Origin: Penicillus capitatus
Taxonomy: Eukaryota > Chlorophyta
Assembly (NCBI GenBank): GCA_965649825.1
Contig: OZ287706.1
Location: 496,001-560,000 of the forward strand
DNA length: 64,000 nt
Direction: 5' to 3'
Of the stretch, positions 12,549-23,679 are shown in pieces (position 1 is the first letter of the stretch; each line of letters opens with the position of its first letter). Made by a program: the position numbers and the translations under genes. A model generated the notes under the pieces. That model ran no database searches and had not been told where the DNA came from. It worked only from the letters and a program-made list of their open reading frames with translations.

Positions 12549-13804
12549 CTACATCTGTCTCCCTTCTTCCTTTGGCGTCCTGAAGCCGTAGGTCTTGACC
12601 AATCGGATCTGCGCCAACGAGAAGACAGCCTTGATGATGCGTGCATAATCCGTCCCAATCGACTTCAGCATCACGTCAGTTGCCAGCCAGGCCCAGAGCA
12701 ACGGACCCAAGAGACCCAACGTCCCATTCACTGAACTGTAACGCGCCACCGCTCGGGTCACGCCTTTGTGCGTTGCCTACACACAAACCATCGATCAACA
12801 GGGATGCTTCGTCGTGATGGTACAGGCGAATCCAACCTCCACGCTGAGACGTTTCCTCAGGTGATGCAGCCCTCGATGGTATGCAGCTCTCAAGGCTGTC
12901 TCGTAGCGCAGTCGATGTCTCACGACATCGACTCCCAGTCTTTCCAACAGCGCTCGCCGTATGACGGATAGAGTCAGGGCGCCGCCGAGTTTGGACATCA
13001 TGGATACCAACTCGTCCTTTCCCAGGCGCAGTGGAGCCAGAAGACGACTCCACCAACCTCGGGAGTGCACAGAGGTTCCCATGCCGTCTCCATTCTGGAA
13101 GGTGTTGACCAGGTCGTTTCGCTGAGGCTGATCGGCGATGTACTGCTGGCAGTTGGCGAGAAGATATAGATAGATCTCCGTCTCCAAATCTTCCGTTTCC
13201 AGATGTCTGGGACATCGAATCTCGAACCTTGAAATCTCACACTTCTGTCACATCATCCATCCACTGCACGATCACACCTGGATTGGATGTGCATGAGCGT
13301 CTCTCGATAGGTCGGTCGGTAGCCTCGCAGTGTCTGCATGGATGATGCTGCCAGGAAACGAAAACGCGATTGGATTTTGCGCATCACAGTTGTCCTGCCA
13401 CGGTACTCGACGGCCGCCGGTTCTTTCTCTACCACCAGGCTTTTGACGAAGGGACTGAACAGACTGGGAGCAAAGAGTGTGTCGTAGAGGAGCTCCAATT
13501 CCTCGCGATTACACAATTCCAGCACCTCCCAGAGATCTCGGTCGACATCGCAGGGGGAGGAGGGACGATCCGAAGCGACCTCGCGCACTGCTCGGCACCG
13601 TGTCGAAGGCGATAGAGTCATGCGATGAAGCGATTGGCGGGAACGCTCGACGATACGCTTTCGCGTCGGGCGTCGCTTTGGAGCGGCCGAACGTCGGACA
13701 AAGAAAAACGGCCCAGATCGTACGACCGTCTGCATCGCTGCCGTTCTCGGCAGTGCGGCGATGTCGTGTCGCGTCATCTGCTTTCGGACGCGTGTCGGTC
13801 GCAT
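12549..13804 (-). CDS. YaaW-like (UPF0174) protein, probably organelle targeted
   Basis: Exons 13278-13804, 12837-13227 and 12549-12776 join to 381 residues, introns 50 and 60 nt, all phases consistent. The long basic, serine/arginine-rich N-terminus with no acidic residues for about 80 positions looks like a plastid or mitochondrial presequence. The mature part resembles bacterial YaaW and plastid-lineage homologues: an N-terminal helix pair around LELCNREELELLYDTLF, a helical block with TEDLETEIYLYLLANC, the arginine-rich RLRYETALRAAYHRGLHHLR, then a glycine-rich hydrophobic hairpin (NGTLGLLGPLLWAWLATD) ending near YARIIKAVFSLAQIRL. The family's function is unknown. The start ATG nearly abuts an ATG of opposite orientation at 13804, so the promoter arrangement here is tight. 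Family name is moderately sure; reality of the gene is very likely. Confidence 0.72.
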
Positions 13805-14219
13805 GGCAAGTTTCGATGTGCTGGGATGGCTCGAACTCTATCGATCCGGCGACACGACGCCCGTCTCTATCGACCAACCGACCGAGACAGGCGCCTGCTG
13901 GACGCGGACGTCGAATCTTCTGGGCGGCGAATACAAATATGGTGACAAGACAGGTCCGCCAACCACAAGAAAGCACGGCGATATGCGGACGATACTGTAC
14001 AGGACTCCTGTCTTATCGTCCCTGTTCGCCTCCCTGTTCCTTGGCCGAAGGCTTTCCGGAAAAATACATCCCGAAGCCGAAGGAACGCTCGGTGCACGTG
14101 GAGATCATTCTGAGAGCGCTAAAGAAGACAGGCGTGATCTTCGAGGACTTTACGATCATCTCTTTCGCAATAACGTCAATAAGATCTGCAATACGATGAC
14201 GGACAACACGGCGTCATAG
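13804..14219 (+). CDS. Unrecognised divergent open frame
   Basis: An ATG at 13804 opens a frame of about 138 residues reaching a stop at 14217-14219; an overlapping second frame near 14040-14199 is also open, so a small intron may lie between them (for example one beginning near 13940). No family is recognised. Its position directly divergent from the YaaW-like gene makes a real transcript plausible, but coding potential is unproven. Confidence 0.3.
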
Positions 14220-14849
14220 GCATTGGACGCCGTTTGCGGTTCGGATTTCCCGAAAACGACCTTTCTGAACATTCGTGTCATAACATGACCCGCATCACCG
14301 ACCGATGACGTCACGTATTTGTGAATGGTGTATGTAGCTTACAGAAGGGAAAGAGTATCCAGCTTCAGAGAGATACTGTTACTTTGGGTACAAGTTTGAG
14401 ACGATGTGTACGGGCAGAAGACGAGAGAAGAGGCGTTCGCTGAAGACAATCGGTCCACTTGAAAAAAAGCAACTCAAAAGTAGAGTGCATCATCCTGACT
14501 GTTCTGGACGAGAAATTCGAACATTCACGGAGTCCTTGTTCAGCTTATCTGTGTGAAGTCGGTTTAGCAAAAAAAATCATCAACAGACTTCAAGAATGGT
14601 CAGTCGGTTTAGAGAACGTTCTTCCGCTTTCGCTACTCTGCGCCGGAGAATTCGTTGCGACAAACAAAAGAAAAGAATGTGACGATAAGCCTTGCGTCGT
14701 CAGGAGCAATAGTAATCTGTCTTTCGCCATCCGCCACATATCAAAGAGCTATTCCTAGACGACAACTGCACGAGAGGATCACGTTCGTCTCGCAAAAACG
14801 TGTCGCGTTTGGCGACACAGCCCTTGTTCGACGTGCCTGCTTTGGCGAG
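14220..14849. other. Stretch without a supported gene
   Basis: About 630 bp between the unrecognised frame at 13804-14219 and the 3' end of the protease-trefoil gene. Open frames at 14459-14918 are AT-leaning, overlap in several phases and show no conserved feature. Nothing further seen. Confidence 0.4.
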
Positions 14850-17049
14850 TTATGTCTTGATTGGTGTCGTCGCTGTAGTCTTGGCCTTGTAGCACCATGT
14901 ATCCTTCTTGTCTTCTGAAGTCTTCCACCAACAGCAGCCGTGCTCTTCGCACGAGTTTTGGTTGGCGAAATATCCTACAGTGCAAGACAGATAGCGTCTT
15001 CAGTCAACGACGAACTGAAGCGGAGCGGCAGATGCTGACCGCATGGTTCACGGGCGGCCAGGGGAAAGACTTTGCAGGTCTCTGGGTCGAGCTCTGTATT
15101 CGGGTAGAAGCAGACCACATCCGAGAATTCGGATCTGTTGTAACAGCAGCCCCTTCTCTGGCATTCTTCTTCCGTTGAACGGCTCGTGCCTGTCCAGATC
15201 AGAGTCGAAACGTCAAATCTTCGGAATACAGACGACCTCTTACTCACCGCAATTGCTTCTATGGAGATGATTGGCGCAGTACTTGTAGTACTTGCTAATA
15301 ACGTGAAAACATTGGATTCCATGAGATGCATATAGATCTCTGCTCCAGCAGCAGCCTTTTGCCGCGCACGTTTCTGGCGTATTCTCCCTCCCTAAGTGTT
15401 CGCACGATCGATGAGTGACACTGTGACTGGATCGTTTACCGCAGTCGTTAATGTAAGAACCTTTTGGCGGAGAACAGCCAAACGAAGTACCCGACGGACG
15501 CATCGTCTCTGGTGGGGCAATTGAACTGGGCCGCGATGATGGCTTAAACCGTCTCGCAAGCTCCGCCAACAACGCATCCTGGCTCGCAGTCGGTTTCGGT
15601 CTCTGGCACATAGCCGGCGGCTCTGTGCTCAACTCCTTTCCGCTATCGGGCGATTGCGGTGGCCGGTCGTGTACCACAGGCTTTTTTATAGACACCTTGA
15701 TCTCGGGTGGTTCCCCTGGCTTTGTCTTGCACGCCTGCAAATATCACACACATGTAAGACATCGTGTGTTACTGTCCACACAAAGTACTACTCATCAAGG
15801 CAGAGGAATGAAACCAGTTCGCAGATCGATTCAGCAAGCACTGCATGCGTCGAGAGTACCTCAAGAGGTTTCTTGCAGACGGAAAGGTCGGGTGGAGGGG
15901 GCGACGGCTTTTCCTTCGGGGGCGTCTTGCATTTGCTCCGTGGAACTTTGCCTGCCATCACTTTCATCATCCAGTTCCTGTAGTAGGAAACGCTGGAGTA
16001 AGCAGAACAGGGAGGATCGCCAGATCCACCGCGATCTTCGTTGACAGGATCGAACGACAGGACGCCGACCACCAGATCCTCTGACGGATATCCCTTGTCC
16101 AACTCGCAGGGCCAGTCGACCAACGTAAGAGGACTTCCGTCCAGACCTGAACAACAAGACCATCAGCATGGATCGACGCGAATCTCCCATTGGGCTGCTG
16201 GACGCACTCTCCCGTGTGCTTTTGCTGTCCTCGCAGAAGCAAAGCCAGCTGTCCTTCGGGACACTCTTAAGAGGCTTCCGGCATCGATTGTGTTTCTCGC
16301 TGTGGACACGCATATAGCCTTGACCACTGCACTCTGTCGCTCCATTCTCGAGGCCCCACCCAGGAGTCACCATCTTCGTCTCATCGTCGTAGACCATTCC
16401 CTCTCGAAACAGTCTTGGCAGTTCCAGGGGCGCCTGCTTATCGAGCTTGAGCATGGCGATGTCTGATCCCAGTTCGATTTTATGCGTCCAATCTTTGTGC
16501 AGGTATGCCTCTTCGACATGGAATGTCTACAGCACGCTTGCAGTCGGCAAGCCGAGGGCGGATTTGCGAGAACTGCGCCTCACCTTTTCTTCGGAGATCG
16601 TGTCGACATCGTCGATGCCGCAGTAAATGACCGGATAGCAACCGACCGAGTTCTTCACCATTGGGTCGATGCAGTGTGCCGCCGTCACGACCCAGCGTCT
16701 GCCGACGAGCGTGGCGGTGCACGAATGCTTCCGGCTTCCGGCCATCCGAAGACTGCACAGGTAAGGGAATCTTCCTGGATAGCCCTCCATTTTGTAGCAC
16801 ATCGCATTCGCATCTTCCCCATCGCCACCGTCCGTCAGGGACAAGGCCTCTCTGACATGGTGACGGACGAGCGAGTTGTACGCGCTGCGTCCTCCGAGGT
16901 CTGGATAGCAGCGAACTCTACAGTCGACCGGAGGTCCTGTCGCCAACGACGTTACCTGGGTAGGCGAATAACGGACTCGGCGCAGACAGCAACAAGCACA
17001 GCAGAAGCGCTGCGAACCCCGAAACCGTTTTGGCCAAACGCAAAGGCAT
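14850..17049 (-). CDS. Secreted trypsin-like (S1) protease domain with three P-type trefoil domains
   Basis: Seven exons (16956-17049, 16584-16915, 16208-16526, 15860-16146, 15248-15734, 15040-15189, 14850-14974) join to about 597 residues with consistent phases. A signal peptide (MPLRLAKTVSGFAALLLCLL) opens the protein; ATG 17073 is an alternative start. The S1 domain shows the active-site histidine (WVVTAAHC) and aspartate (SDIAMLKL) and ends near YYRNWMMKV. The serine region reads D-G-S-P-L after the best splice, not the usual G-D-S-G, so catalysis is doubtful. A proline-rich linker leads to three trefoil (P-type) domains with the C-x3-G-C-C-x pattern: CAAKGCCWS, CQRRGCCYN and CEEHGCCWW; exon borders interrupt the trefoils. 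Trefoil domains are typical of secreted mucin-associated proteins. The 125-nt intron before exon 5 is unusually long here. Confidence 0.8.
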
Positions 17050-17414
17050 CCCAGGCGAACGGAGTGGAAGCATGGATGCCTCGAAATCACGATGCAGAAT
17101 CGATTCTGATGGCCTCATGTGAGGGATTTCGACTCCCGATTCTGCTTCGATCTTGCTACGTCGACCTAGCGAATCGATCTCCTTTTTGGAACGGTGGCGA
17201 GTCGCCGCTCGATCTACAGCTTCAGCCGCAAGAACGAAAATCCGATGCTCTCGATGATCCACGTGGACGAGATTCGTTCGTCCGGATACGCCTTGCAGAG
17301 CGCACGCGGATCCATCGTCTGCACTGCGGTGACCCTCCGTCGAACGTGACATACGGTCCTGATGTCTACGGCTCAGGCAGTCAGTCAGTCTGGCAGATCA
17401 ATGAACGCGAGCTG

Positions 17415-18030
17415 CTATGCTTTCGAACTTTCACGCTGGGTGCAGCGTCTTTGCTCTGTGCTCGCGCCTAATCGGCGTTCAGCTCCCTGTCGCGCGCAGG
17501 GATAGCAAGTGGCAGAACTGTCAGCCATTGTGCCATCTGTTTGCTGACGAGAAAGCGCTGTCTCTGCAGCATAGGAGGTCCCTCTTCGTTTGGTGAAATG
17601 CATTGGTACTGATTCATCCGCCTGATAGTCGGCTTGGATGCGTTCAGTCATTCGGCTGGTCTCGTTGCGTTTGTTTCTGCCGTGTAACAGACGAGTTCTC
17701 TCCTCGCAGATGCTCTGTTTCCCGGTCCACTCTATCACTCTTCTGGCGAACGACTCACAGCTTCGTCCCTTTTCGTCGACAGCCCGCAGCGCAGCGTTTT
17801 GCGACGTTCTCCGTTCGGTAAACGCTTCATTTGCGAATAGCAGTGATCTTTGGCCCAACAGTCGACGCCGAAGTGCTGGACGGCCTCGAATGTCGGAGGA
17901 GCCAGTCCAAACGCGCCGGCGACGTAACCACAGCAGGTGCATGAGTCACATCACCCGTATACTTTGTCGTCGTTAAACCGGTCGACCGTTTGTACGCTTT
18001 GCTGACTGACCTTTCGTTGCCCTGCATGAC
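17415..18030 (-). CDS. Candidate gene with a cysteine-rich exon, unrecognised
   Basis: On the minus strand an exon from about 17947 to 17759 encodes a cysteine-rich stretch (CDSCTCCGYVAGAF, later DCWAKDHCY) ending at a GTGAGT donor; a second open exon continues from about 17700 to 17415. An upstream piece ending at a donor near 18011 reads ILPCNYVMQGNE. The parts could be one small secreted or membrane-associated protein, but the start, exact introns and family are unresolved. Confidence 0.3.
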
Positions 18031-18391
18031 ATAGTTGCACGGCAGAATCTTGCCTTGACTCTTCGACGCTGCATGCTGGACCCAGGGAACAGCAGACGGT
18101 CTAGTGCAAATACTGAAGTGACGTCGATTCGGTGTTAACGAGAGTCAGCGTGTTCTTCAGCGACACCTGCCATCCACCACAACTGCTCCACACTCATGTC
18201 TTGAACGCGGGAGTGTGCTGAAGAACATTCTAACGCAACCGATCGCACTCACAACGCGGGACACCGATCGAGACGTCTCATTGAAGCGGTGTTCGGTTTA
18301 CAGTGTGATACGAGGTCCAATCTTCTGACAAACAGCGACACCCGGGCCTAAGAGTCGCAAGATCCGAGTACTGCCTCCGTCGCAGCTCGGA

Positions 18392-19095
18392 TCACAAGAT
18401 CTTGATCGTGAAGGAACCTAGACAGGCAGAGCCTCAGTCAAGGGATCCCTCACTGCCCCATTCTTACATAGAGGAACGGCATTCGCGTCTCCCGACACAA
18501 GACAGTTCACGCCAAGGTGCGTCAAGGCTCCTAAGCCGCACGAACACTCTCGGCAAATGACATGGAGATCGTCCATTCTCGCCCTTGATGATGCCGCAGG
18601 GCAAGGCAAGGTACTGCTGCAACAGCCGCATGCGTGCTGGCGTTTCGCAGTCGGTCGTGCTGGACGCGTTGATGTGTGCCATCCAGCGGAACTGGTTGTC
18701 CTGGAGAACGTAGACGCCCTACAGTTACTAGTCTCTCGCCGCCGGTGTAAGGATACAATAAGGAAGAACCCTGTGATTGGTCTTCAGATTATCGACCTGT
18801 TTCTGGAAAACGTGCATCCAGAACTCCTTACAGAGAAATTTGATGACGTCCAGGTCGTCTGCCATTCTTGGACGGCCTCGAGAGCATCTACCGACGAGAG
18901 AATCGTCGTGCAGATGAAGGTGCGAGACATCTGTGACCGTTCAACGAGCTGCTTGCCGACTCGGTTGCCTATTGCCTCCAGCGTCGCCATCGCCTTGGCA
19001 GTCGAGGCTTCGGACGTGTACTTGTGCACGAGTTCCATGAACAAGAAATCCAAACATGATTCGGCGCAGTTTCTCGGGAGCGACGACGCTGGCAT
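18392..19095 (-). CDS. TRAPPC6: TRAPP complex subunit 6 (Trs33/TRAPPC6)
   Basis: Five exons, 18938-19095, 18770-18887, 18583-18718, 18468-18530 and 18392-18417, join to 166 residues (human TRAPPC6B 158). The alignment to the Bet3/Trs33 fold runs through every junction: MELVHKYTSE, LEAIGNRVGKQLVER, LDVIKFLCKEFWMHVFQKQV, GVYVLQDNQFRWMAHI, YLALPCGIIKG, THLGVNCLV, and the final strand VPLCSFTIKIL. TRAPP is a Rab guanine-nucleotide exchange and tethering complex at the Golgi; Trs33 heterodimerises with Bet3. Introns are 50-52 nt; intron 3 (18531-18582) starts GC rather than GT. Start ATG 19095 is chosen because it precedes the helix-1 homology directly; ATG 19119 is possible. Confidence 0.92.
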
Positions 19096-20176
19096 GCTAC
19101 AACGCGAGACCTTCCACAATACAGCACCTCCATTCCGTCATCAAGGCTCGTTAGATGGCGAACGCACGTCCTTTCATCTGTCATCGTGAGACCTCTAACT
19201 CGGAATGCCTAAGTCCGTCCCTGGCGACAGAATAGCGCTGCGATCAGTCATTGACTCTTTGGCTCGGGCAGCCGCGAAGAGAAACGGTCAGAGCGACGGA
19301 TTCGCCTGGCGGCTTCGATTGCCGGAAGAAGACGCCGCTTCGCTTGTATGTGAAAGGACTTTGCTGTCTGGCCTTTGATGAATAGTGCGATTAGGTTTTT
19401 GTTTCTGTTGCTATAAAGCACTGTCGTTGTTCAGATACATCGCCGTGTCCTTCGGCGAGCGGCTTCGCGTCGGTTGTCGGCGGTCTTGGAAACGAATGCT
19501 GTTACCAAAAACGAAAGTTTACATCTCGAATCCTCTTATCGAGTTGTTCGTTCATTTGCGCCGTGATGTCTTTTCAACGTCTTCTTCATCTGTCGGCGAT
19601 CACATAAGAACGTCTCGTTATTCTCCCTCGTCGTCGATGTGACTCCATGGTCTCCAACCACGATGGAGTTTATAGCGGTTAAGAGACCGAGAATTACTCT
19701 TCTGGGAAGAGCGAGGTCTATGCAGCGAGACCTATCGACCTTGACCGCAGATACACTCGTGTCCTCTTTAAAGATGATGCTAACGCTACATGCGTGATCA
19801 AACGCATACACCTCGACACTCATTTGTGATAGCAGAGGGTGTGAAATGGCTCACAGATAAACACCTACCCTTTGCGCTATCTGGATGCCTCTGGGGAGCA
19901 GAATTCTGGATGAACAGCAGCGTTCTCAGCTGTTTCGCCTGCAGATGCGTCCTTGCGCCCGTTAACGCAGAGATGCGTCAGAAACCAAGGCATCCGAATC
20001 TTTGCTACCACGGAACGATGCTAAGCAGACTATTTCGTTTGGCGTGTGGGAAGGATTCAGTCACCTCATAGATAGAACATATTTATTCATATACCAAACG
20101 TTACGCTAGAAATCAGCAGACGATGTGTTTCTGATAAATCAAACCAACGGAGTGTCGTCATTCGGCACCAACTGAA
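19096..20176. other. Stretch without a supported gene
   Basis: Just over 1 kb between TRAPPC6 and the unknown gene at 20177. Short frames on both strands (19385-19642 plus, 19536-19823 minus, 19790-20071 plus) are mutually overlapping and unlike any family. The first part presumably holds the TRAPPC6 promoter. Confidence 0.4.
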
Positions 20177-20864
20177 TTACTCCTCATAATGTACAGAGAT
20201 TGGAAGCGACCTGCGAGTATTGGCTTCTGGACTGACAGGAGCACAACCATTTACGCCGTCAATGCGATCGCGTCTTCCTTGCATAACTGAAAGACCATAC
20301 CCAACAAAGCGAGAAAGTGTTGTATCATTGTGCTTGACGACGATGGCACAAATATAACCGTCCTCTCTCTGGTTTAGTCTCCATACACACGCTTTATCTC
20401 TCCTTTGGACCCGACATACATACATAGATCATTGCATGATCTGCCAGTAAAGAACAAACAACCTTTCTGGCGTTGTGAAACAACAGAAATGAGTGCCTCT
20501 GTCTTTTTCGATTGGTGTGGGTGGCAAGACTGTTAAGTACCCTCCTTTAGGTGCTGAGAAACATCGGCTTCGTTGTTCGTGGATTCTGATGAAGAATTCG
20601 TTGCTTTGCTCTGTGGCTTCGAGGCATAATGTGAGGCGTATGCAGAAATCACCGTACCAACAAGCGAATACTGTCGATTCGTCTCTGACAATCACTTGCC
20701 CTTCAGCCGTATATGCAGTAAGGTAATATCCCTGAGCCTTGAAATAGACTTTTCCTGGGTGGATAACTTGAATTCGAACTATAACATGGAAATAAGATAG
20801 AATGAAAGAGAAAAAATTCAGTGACGTGACCTGGTGCGGTAAGCACGTGTGGTTTAGGTTTCAT
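20177..20864 (-). CDS. Conserved-looking three-exon protein of unknown family
   Basis: Exons 20831-20864, 20463-20778 and 20177-20402 join in frame to 191 residues; introns are 52 and 60 nt with GT-AG ends. The sequence is rich in beta-type residues and aromatic positions (GKVYFKAQGYYLTAYTAEG, SAPKGGYLTVLPP, RDKACVWRLNQREDGYIC) and has no signal peptide or membrane span. It may be a beta-sandwich or beta-trefoil protein, but I recognise no family. It lies 115 bp beyond the stop of the U-box gene on the same strand. Base composition is more A/T-rich than neighbours, like the U-box gene. Confidence 0.6.
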
Positions 20865-20979
20865 AATAGGAACTCGGTTAGGGGCTGAAGGAACTGCGAC
20901 ATGCAGGTTTAACAGAACGAATGAAAGAAAACAATGGCATTACCTGATGTGCTAGGAAATCTCGGTCTAGAACTGGACG

Positions 20980-22872
20980 CTATGTATGACACATACAAAT
21001 TGGATAGAACGAACATATGACATAACTGGCGTTACCGTATTCGGCGACGGGGCGATGTGTGTCGAGATACTTCTTAAATGGAATGGGCGGTCCCCTAGAT
21101 GGCATACGAAACCAATCATACCTGAATTCACCACGAGATTCAAAGTCGCTGCCCATCGCTGGATGCGTTACGTTGTCTGTAGGATCTTCTCCTTGGGCAA
21201 CAAATCTCCACATTCCTTGGTAAATAGTACATCCATGATCGCCGACTCTATTTCCGACTCTGAAATTTCCATCCAGCTTGTACTTCGCCAGGAAGTTCGT
21301 ATGAGCTGTTAGGACATCGAGAGGTTCGTTTGCCGACAGTGGAAAAGATAGAAACAAAAACACTTCGCCATCAATGCTCCACTGTCCTTCCAGGACATTT
21401 CCCACACGACTGCTGTTCGGTGACTCTTCAATCGACAACCAGCCACTCAGATCTGAATTCTCTTGCAGCCACAGCACCATTTTGTTGCGATACTCCTTTC
21501 CATTGGCAGCGAAGATGATCCCCTCTGCCTCCAAGGGTCCAGGACGAAGCAGGAAGTGATACTGAAATGGGGGCGGCATAATCTGCGGATACATGAAATC
21601 GCCGTACAAAGCAGTCCTCCACATCCTCTCGCCAACCAACTGAAATGCCGCATGGATGGATGCAACAGCGTGGAGATTGCCTTTATACTGATAGCTTCCA
21701 TTGGTGAAAGACAGTCTTCGACTAGAAACATCCCACTCTCCATTCACGATGATATGGCCATCCTCCCTATCGCGATTCTTTATCGCACAGAACATATACC
21801 CCTGTACACTTCTTTTTGGGTTAAGGCAGATAACAAGGTGGAAGAATTCCACAATGCCATTTGCTCCTTTAAGCTGACCATGTCCTTCATACAATCCAGG
21901 TTTCAGCAGTTGCTCGTCTTTGTTTGCCATTTGGCGACCCGCTGGCCCTTCGATGCCCAACATGGAGCGTACCATGCTTTTAACCGCGCGGTTTGGAATG
22001 AGTTCTCCGTATCTGATCTCGATCTTGGTTGTTGGGTCCTCTCTATGTCCACGGCGCATCCACTCCACAACGCTGGCTCTGTCATAGGTCACGCCCGAAT
22101 CCTTCAACACAACCGGATCTTTCATGACCTCCTTGCTGATGGGACAACAGAGATGTCCGCGAATCTCATTGCTCAGCTGCAAAGACGCGGCTCTCTCTTT
22201 CTCATCGATGGACTCAGAAACGACGTCGATGATCTGTTGTAGCTCGAATTCATGTTGTGTGTCTTTCTCTCTGCGCGCCTCTTCGATGTACCTCTTAAAC
22301 ACATCCAAGTCCTGTAGACGCGCTTCGACCGTGCTGGAGTGTTCTTTTATCATGTCGACAATGATAGATTTCATCTCCTCTGTTCCTTTTCGATTCTCGT
22401 GAAATGCCTTTTCCAGTTCCTCCCTCAACTTACGCGTCTGATTCGTGGACACTGCGACACTGTCGAATTTGGCTCGGCGCAAGTGCTCTGTGAGCTCGAG
22501 TATGCGTTCATGCATCTCTGTTGTAATGGGCAGACTCGCCAAAGGCAACTGATTCAATGCGTGTTCCAGTTTCTGAGATGCCTGCTTCAGCATCTCGCTA
22601 TTCTTGGAAGCGCACACCATTGCGGCGAGATATGTCGACGTGCAGCACCTCTCTATGGCTTTGTCCGCTTCGTTGACAGCGTCGAGCACAAGGTCCAGCG
22701 CCTCCAGCAGCGAAGGGTCATCTAACGGATGCTGCTCCAGGGCGTGTAAAAAAGGTTTCGTCTGTTCCGCCAACGAGGCAAGCGACTTACACTCTTCGAC
22801 ATTTGCCACCGCGTGTGCGGCATGTTTGGCAATGCCTTCGACAACCTTTAAGGCCGCACTTAAAATATCCAT
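20980..22872 (-). CDS. U-box protein with an N-terminal MLKL/HeLo-like helical domain
   Basis: One intronless frame of 630 residues. Residues 1 to about 145 are all-helical with spaced Leu/Ala and the C-x3-L-x6 pattern around VEECKSLASLAEQTKPFLHA, resembling the four-helix N-terminal domain of MLKL and related HeLo proteins, which insert in membranes during cell death. A coiled-coil (about 150-235) follows, then a U-box: CCPISKEVMKDPVVLKDSGV, TYDRASVVEWM and the LIPNRAVKSMV end. U-boxes recruit E2 enzymes for ubiquitin transfer. The C-terminal 300 residues are rich in Trp, Gly and aromatic residues and may form a repeated beta domain (YKGNLHAVASI; LEGQWSIDGEVFLF; YQGMWRFVAQGED), unrecognised. 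Absence of introns is unusual for this window. E3 activity and cell-death role are inferences. Confidence 0.85.
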   Translation of the reverse strand: MDILSAALKVVEGIAKHAAHAVANVEECKSLASLAEQTKPFLHALEQHPLDDPSLLEALDLVLDAVNEADKAIERCCTSTYLAAMVCASKNSEMLKQASQKLEHALNQLPLASLPITTEMHERILELTEHLRRAKFDSVAVSTNQTRKLREELEKAFHENRKGTEEMKSIIVDMIKEHSSTVEARLQDLDVFKRYIEEARREKDTQHEFELQQIIDVVSESIDEKERAASLQLSNEIRGHLCCPISKEVMKDPVVLKDSGVTYDRASVVEWMRRGHREDPTTKIEIRYGELIPNRAVKSMVRSMLGIEGPAGRQMANKDEQLLKPGLYEGHGQLKGANGIVEFFHLVICLNPKRSVQGYMFCAIKNRDREDGHIIVNGEWDVSSRRLSFTNGSYQYKGNLHAVASIHAAFQLVGERMWRTALYGDFMYPQIMPPPFQYHFLLRPGPLEAEGIIFAANGKEYRNKMVLWLQENSDLSGWLSIEESPNSSRVGNVLEGQWSIDGEVFLFLSFPLSANEPLDVLTAHTNFLAKYKLDGNFRVGNRVGDHGCTIYQGMWRFVAQGEDPTDNVTHPAMGSDFESRGEFRYDWFRMPSRGPPIPFKKYLDTHRPVAEYGNASYVICSFYPICMCHT

Positions 22873-23679
22873 CACGTTGCGGAATTAGGAAAATGCATAA
22901 CGTTGACGACACTCTTGCGCCGTGAGGCTGTAACCGGTCGGCGCATTTATGGCATGAAGTCGTGGTCTGATGCAGAATCTCTCTAGACTGCCCTCGAAGG
23001 TTTCTGTCTCCACTCGTTCAGATCAGCTAGACGACGCATGACGGTACACCGGTAATCAATTGTTGTATTGTTGCGCTCTACCGACGTTTGAGTCGACCAC
23101 GGAATCAATTAACGGTTAAAACTGTGTACATAATGATGATGGTGTCGCCTTTATCGTTTCTCTAGCTTTGCGTATCGACCAACACCTTGTCGTTTACGCA
23201 GCTTCCCTGGTCACCGTCAAGCAATCAATCTCATAGAAGCATTTCACAGAGTATGCGTTTAGGGTATACGTATGTGAGATAATAGTTTGCGCGAGCAAAG
23301 TGTGATTGGAAATCTACGTTCGGCATGCAGTTTGCATGATAAGCACGTCCCCATTTGCATCTGCGACGAGACACGTTTCCAGAACATGCTCGAGCTATCT
23401 ACCCCGGATGATCAGAATTCTTAAATGTCCAGTACGGACGGTGTCGAATGGGAACCAAAGAGATTCCATTCGTGGCGAACGCATTCAACACTTTGTTTTA
23501 CGTTCACCAGACATCACTCTGATGGCCGTTATTTGCGCATGATGCTTTCTTTTCCTTTCGGCGAGTGATCGATCAAAAGGATCATGGGACCGTCGTTGTG
23601 GTCGGCCGTGCTGTTCAGTTGACTGCTGCTTTTTACTGTGCAGGTGGGATTAAAGCAAGAAGTGTGAAGAAAGTAGTCA
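22873..23679. other. Stretch without a supported gene upstream of the U-box gene
   Basis: About 800 bp between the U-box start and the end of SINE-like copy 1. The open frame 23306-23542 is unsupported. This region must contain the U-box promoter; no box-like element is distinct. Confidence 0.35.
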
